A stretch of DNA of 9,217 nt from Candidatus Bipolaricaulota bacterium (lineage in GTDB: Bacteria; Bipolaricaulota; Bipolaricaulia; UBA7950; UBA9294), in the NCBI GenBank assembly GCA_021159105.1, contig JAGGSM010000025.1:1-9217 (forward strand), written 5' to 3'. Under the pieces are notes generated by a model. The model saw only the letters and a list, made by a program, of their open reading frames with translations. It was not told where the DNA came from and did no database searches. Of this stretch, positions 6,613-9,217 are shown piece by piece (the first letter of the stretch is position 1; every line of letters begins with the position of its first letter). Position numbers and translations under genes: made by a program.

Positions 6613-7611
6613 CTAGAACAGGCGCTTTCCCTTTCGCTGAATCAGGACCGCTCCGATGATAACGATCCCTTTCACCGTCCCTTGCAGGTACGGCGATACC
6701 CCGAGCATGTTCAGCATGTTGTTCACTATTCCCAGAATGAGCGCCCCGATTAGGGTGCCGATGATGGAGCCGCTCCCTCCGGAGAGGCTCGTCCCCCCGA
6801 TGATCACGGCTGCGATCGCATCCAGTTCATAGCCAGCTCCAGCGTTCGTTGAGCTGATGGAATTGAGGCGCGAGGAGAGGAGCACCGCCGAGATGCCGAC
6901 CGTTGCTCCGACGATGGCGTAGGTGTAGAACTTAATCCAGGTGCTCTTGATCGCCGCGTAGACAGCCACACGCTCGTTGGAGCCCACTGCGCTGACGTAG
7001 CGGCCGAAGCGTGTGTGATACAGAACCACGTGAAACAGTCCGGTCAGGATGAGAAAGATCCAGACAGGGTTTGGCAGCCCGAGGAAGTAGCCCATTCCGA
7101 CACTTGGGTAGAGGCTGCTGTGGGAACGGAATTCTCCGGCGTTGCTGATGAACAGAGTTAGCGAACGGAAGATGGACATTGTCCCGAGGGTGACGATGAA
7201 CGGGGCCACGCGCCCCTTGGTGATGGCAAAACCATTCGTCGCGCCAGCCAACGCGCCCACCACTATTGAGGCGAAGAAGACGGCAATGATCGCTCCGACG
7301 CCACCACCGAGATAGTTCAGGAGCATGATACCGATTCCGCCTACGAGTGCGAGCATGGAGCCGACTGAGAGATCGATACCCCCGGATATGATGACGAAGG
7401 TCATCCCCAGCCCGATGATCCCAGTGTAGGAGACCTGGCGCAGGATGTTGGTCAGATTGCGCGGCCGAAGGAAGTACGGGCTTGCCAGGGCTGAAATGGC
7501 GAATAGCACAAGGAGAGCGAGGAAGGGGCCATACTTGTCCATCTCGATCTTCTTCAATCCGGCCAAGGTCCGCGCGCCAAGTCCAACAGCGCTCATCTTC
7601 TTCTGGTTCAT
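6613..7611 (-). CDS. Sugar ABC transporter permease, CUT2 family (RbsC/XylH/MglC-like)
   Basis: This 332-residue inner-membrane protein should form the translocation channel of the importer, probably as a homodimer since no second permease gene is adjacent. After a basic cytosolic N-terminus, hydrophobic segments run at about 28-46, 62-77, 84-100, 104-130, 135-156, 181-198, 228-247, 264-274 and 281-325. CUT2 signatures are GGIDLSVGS (77-85), TLGTMSIFRSL (141-151), the cytoplasmic-loop VGSNERVAVYAAI (209-221) and AAVIIGGTSLSGGSGSIIGT (267-286). The ATG at 7611 overlaps the ATPase stop in an ATGA (7611-7608), indicating translational coupling; a purine-rich AGGGGG lies just upstream. The sequence supports a pentose/hexose importer; xylA/xylB context favours xylose, but ribose, galactose and inositol systems share these motifs. 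Confidence 0.94.
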   Translation of the reverse strand: MNQKKMSAVGLGARTLAGLKKIEMDKYGPFLALLVLFAISALASPYFLRPRNLTNILRQVSYTGIIGLGMTFVIISGGIDLSVGSMLALVGGIGIMLLNYLGGGVGAIIAVFFASIVVGALAGATNGFAITKGRVAPFIVTLGTMSIFRSLTLFISNAGEFRSHSSLYPSVGMGYFLGLPNPVWIFLILTGLFHVVLYHTRFGRYVSAVGSNERVAVYAAIKSTWIKFYTYAIVGATVGISAVLLSSRLNSISSTNAGAGYELDAIAAVIIGGTSLSGGSGSIIGTLIGALILGIVNNMLNMLGVSPYLQGTVKGIVIIGAVLIQRKGKRLF

Positions 7612-9107
7612 ACTGCAACCCCCTGTTTTACTCCGGTTGCCAATTGCATAATCTCTTCCTCGTTGATGTCGCTTCCCGTCAGATTTCCGGCCACCCGTCC
7701 TTCCCTCATTACGATCACCCGGTTACAGACTCCAATGACCTCCTCCAGTTCCGAAGAGATGAAGATGCATGATATTCCGGACTCAACAAGGTCATGTACG
7801 AATGAGAAGATGTGCATCTTCGCGTTTATGTCTATCCCTCTGGTTGGTTCATCGAAGATGAAGATCTCCGGCTGTGAATCCAAGCTCTTTGCGAGGGAGA
7901 CCTTTTGCTGGTTCCCTCCGCTCAGGAACCGCAGCTTCGTCTTGAGAGACGGAGTGCGGATGTCGAACTCCTTCACGTACTTGCGGGTTTGATCGGCCTC
8001 TTTGCGGTGATTGATGATGATGTGAGTGTACTTCTTGAGCGACCCCAATGTGACGTTGTTCGTCACAGAGAAGTCGACGAGAACACCCGTTCCCTGCCGA
8101 TCCTCAGGAAGGTAAGCGATGTGGTTTGCTATCGCGTCGCTCGGGGATTTGATGTTCTTCTTCTTGCCGTTTATGAACAGCGTTCCAGCGCTCTTCTTGC
8201 GAATCCCGATGATCGTCTCTGCCAGTTCCGTGCGCCCGCTTCCCCCCAATCCAGCGAAACCGAGTATCTCTCCCTTGTGCAGATCAAAGCTGATGTCGTG
8301 CAGAAGGCCGGGGACGGAGAGGTTCTCCACTTTCATTACAACGGCATCTGTCGGGGTCGGTTTCGGTGGGAAGATCTGCTCCAGTTCACGGCCGACCATC
8401 TTGTTCGCCATCTCGTGCTCGTCGATATCCGAAGCCTTGTCGATCCCGACAAACTCGCCATCGCGCAGGACCATGACCCGATCGCAGACCTGCCGCACTT
8501 CCTTGAGCTTGTGGGAGATGTATATGATCGTTACCCCGTCCTCACGGAGCCGATGGATGAGATCGAACAGGATGTTTATTTCAATCGGTGTTAGTACAGT
8601 CGTTGGTTCATCCATGATCAGCAGCTTAGAGTTGTAGGCGACCGCCTTCGCGATCTCGACCATCTGCTTCTCGGCGACGCTGCATGTATCGATCTTCATC
8701 GTAGGAGATACATCTGCTTGCAAACTCTGCAGGAGCTCCTTTGCGCGCTGCTTCATGCGGCGATGATCGAGGAGCCCCCCTTTGCGTCTGTACTCCCTAC
8801 CGAGAAAGATGTTCTCGTACACATTGAGATCGTTGACGAGATTGAACTCCTGCGGAATGGTCGATATACCAAGCTTCTTTGCTACAGCCGTGTTCAGGCG
8901 AACCCGTTTGCCGTTGAAGAAGATCTCCCCCTCGGTCGGCACGTGCGTTCCGTTGAGCAGTTTAATCAGGGTCGACTTGCCCGCTCCATTCTCCCCGATA
9001 ATTCCGAACACCTCTCCCCGTTCTATCTCGATGTTGATATCGTTGAGGACGCGCACTCCGGAAAACTCCTTTGCTAGGCGGACTGTTCTCACTAGTGGAT
9101 CAGGCAT
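7608..9107 (-). CDS. Sugar ABC transporter ATP-binding protein with two ATPase domains, CUT2 family (RbsA/XylG/MglA-like)
   Basis: This 499-residue cytosolic ATPase should energise the adjacent permease; the length is normal for the family. The first domain has Walker A GENGAGKS (38-45), Q-loop Gln86, a variant signature CSVAEKQ (142-148), Walker B LLIMDEPT (162-169) and switch His199. The second domain has the degenerate Walker A GLGGSGRT (286-293) with Arg in place of Lys, then LPEDRQGTG (333-341), an intact signature LSGGNQQK (395-402) and IFDEPTRGID (417-426). The Lys-to-Arg change is a family trait, not damage. The ATG at 9107 follows GGTGAT and begins a peptide colinear with the family. 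Upstream lie a terminator and probably the binding-protein gene; the permease overlaps its stop. Specificity (xylose, ribose, galactose) is inferred from neighbours only. Confidence 0.94.
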   Translation of the reverse strand: MPDPLVRTVRLAKEFSGVRVLNDINIEIERGEVFGIIGENGAGKSTLIKLLNGTHVPTEGEIFFNGKRVRLNTAVAKKLGISTIPQEFNLVNDLNVYENIFLGREYRRKGGLLDHRRMKQRAKELLQSLQADVSPTMKIDTCSVAEKQMVEIAKAVAYNSKLLIMDEPTTVLTPIEINILFDLIHRLREDGVTIIYISHKLKEVRQVCDRVMVLRDGEFVGIDKASDIDEHEMANKMVGRELEQIFPPKPTPTDAVVMKVENLSVPGLLHDISFDLHKGEILGFAGLGGSGRTELAETIIGIRKKSAGTLFINGKKKNIKSPSDAIANHIAYLPEDRQGTGVLVDFSVTNNVTLGSLKKYTHIIINHRKEADQTRKYVKEFDIRTPSLKTKLRFLSGGNQQKVSLAKSLDSQPEIFIFDEPTRGIDINAKMHIFSFVHDLVESGISCIFISSELEEVIGVCNRVIVMREGRVAGNLTGSDINEEEIMQLATGVKQGVAV

Positions 9108-9132
9108 GGCATCACCGTATGTGTTGAGTGTG

Positions 9133-9146
9133 TGTTAGTGCTCACA
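9133..9146. promoter_or_regulatory. Candidate LacI-family operator
   Basis: The plus strand reads TGTTAGTGCTCACA, an imperfect palindrome of form TGTnAGnnCTnACA. Read from the minus strand, it matches the symmetric lac operator core TGTGAGCGCTCACA in 12 of 14 positions. It lies 26 bases upstream of the ATPase start and 15 bases beyond the terminator, in an operon that encodes a LacI-family regulator. No convincing -35/-10 pair accompanies it. The regulator's HTH resembles PurR more than LacI, so the pairing is inference. Confidence 0.4.
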
Positions 9147-9160
9147 TTTTCATGATAGCA

Positions 9161-9197
9161 CAAAAGCAGGGCCGGGAGGGTCTCCCCTCCACGGCCC
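9161..9197 (-). terminator. Intrinsic terminator between the upstream gene and the ATPase gene
   Basis: On the minus strand, GGGCCG (9197-9192), a bulged T and GGAGGG (9190-9185) pair with CCCTCC (9180-9175) and CGGCCC (9174-9169). This gives a 12-pair GC-rich stem with a GAGA tetraloop, followed by TGCTTTTGTG. The T-tract is short, so some read-through is expected. That would leave the binding-protein transcript more abundant than the ATPase and permease part, a common design in binding-protein-dependent importers. Confidence 0.8.
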
Positions 9198-9206
9198 AGG
9201 CAGAAC

Positions 9207-9217
9207 CTAGTAGATGG
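9207..9217 (-). CDS. Last codons of an upstream gene, probably the sugar-binding protein
   Basis: Reading leftward from the window edge, the frame ATC TAC TAG (9215-9207) ends 9 bases before the terminator stem. A stop just ahead of a strong hairpin fits the 3' end of a gene. The CUT2 substrate-binding protein is otherwise missing and usually sits here, so I infer it. Two codons cannot prove either frame or identity. Confidence 0.3.

Noticed and set aside
286..9107. Mobile elements, CRISPR arrays, tRNA or rRNA genes
   Set aside because: No transposase-like frame, spaced direct repeats, or cloverleaf/rRNA-like stretch was recognised; the region is filled by ordinary protein genes.

Overview
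The window carries one co-directional sugar-utilisation operon on the minus strand (about 9.2 kb down to 545). After it, at the left edge, come a small convergent plus-strand gene and the first codons of a further minus-strand gene. Coding density is high and base composition is moderately GC-rich. There are strong Shine-Dalgarno sequences (AGGAGG type), 4-35 base gaps and one ATGA stop/start overlap. This is typical of a free-living bacterium living on plant-derived sugars. XylA is of the short class I type (388 aa, Streptomyces/Thermus-like), which with the CUT2 importer suggests a thermophile-related or deep-branching anaerobe (Thermotogota, Chloroflexota or Bipolaricaulota-like). I cannot place the organism from the sequence alone.

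Layout in transcription order (right to left). The last codons of an upstream gene, probably the sugar-binding lipoprotein or periplasmic protein of the importer, are followed by a strong intrinsic terminator (9161-9197) and a candidate LacI-family operator (9133-9146). Next come a two-domain sugar ABC ATPase (9107-7608), its CUT2 permease (7611-6613) and a LacI-family regulator (about 6560-5502). The catabolic genes follow: a xylose-isomerase-like TIM-barrel isomerase/epimerase (5467 to about 4480, open to 4199), a Gfo/Idh/MocA oxidoreductase (4449-3244), xylose isomerase XylA (3231-2065) and xylulokinase XylB (2059-545). To the left are a DUF2164 gene on the plus strand (259-510) and the start of an unidentified minus-strand gene (85-1).

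How it fits together: the ABC importer brings in a pentose or pentose-containing compound, XylA turns D-xylose into D-xylulose, and XylB phosphorylates it to xylulose 5-phosphate for the pentose phosphate pathway. The LacI regulator probably senses the sugar. The isomerase/epimerase plus Gfo/Idh/MocA pair is not needed for plain xylose. It suggests an extra oxidative or epimerising step on a xylose derivative, for example a keto-glycoside route, that feeds XylA/XylB. Its substrate is unknown.

Points most worth checking: (1) the isomerase/epimerase frame runs 251 bases into the oxidoreductase gene with a tail that looks like out-of-frame translation, which points to a lost stop or a frameshift; (2) XylA has Asn where the Asp partner of the catalytic His is normally found; (3) a lac-like operator lies just after the terminator; (4) the oxidoreductase has an unusual N-terminal extension.
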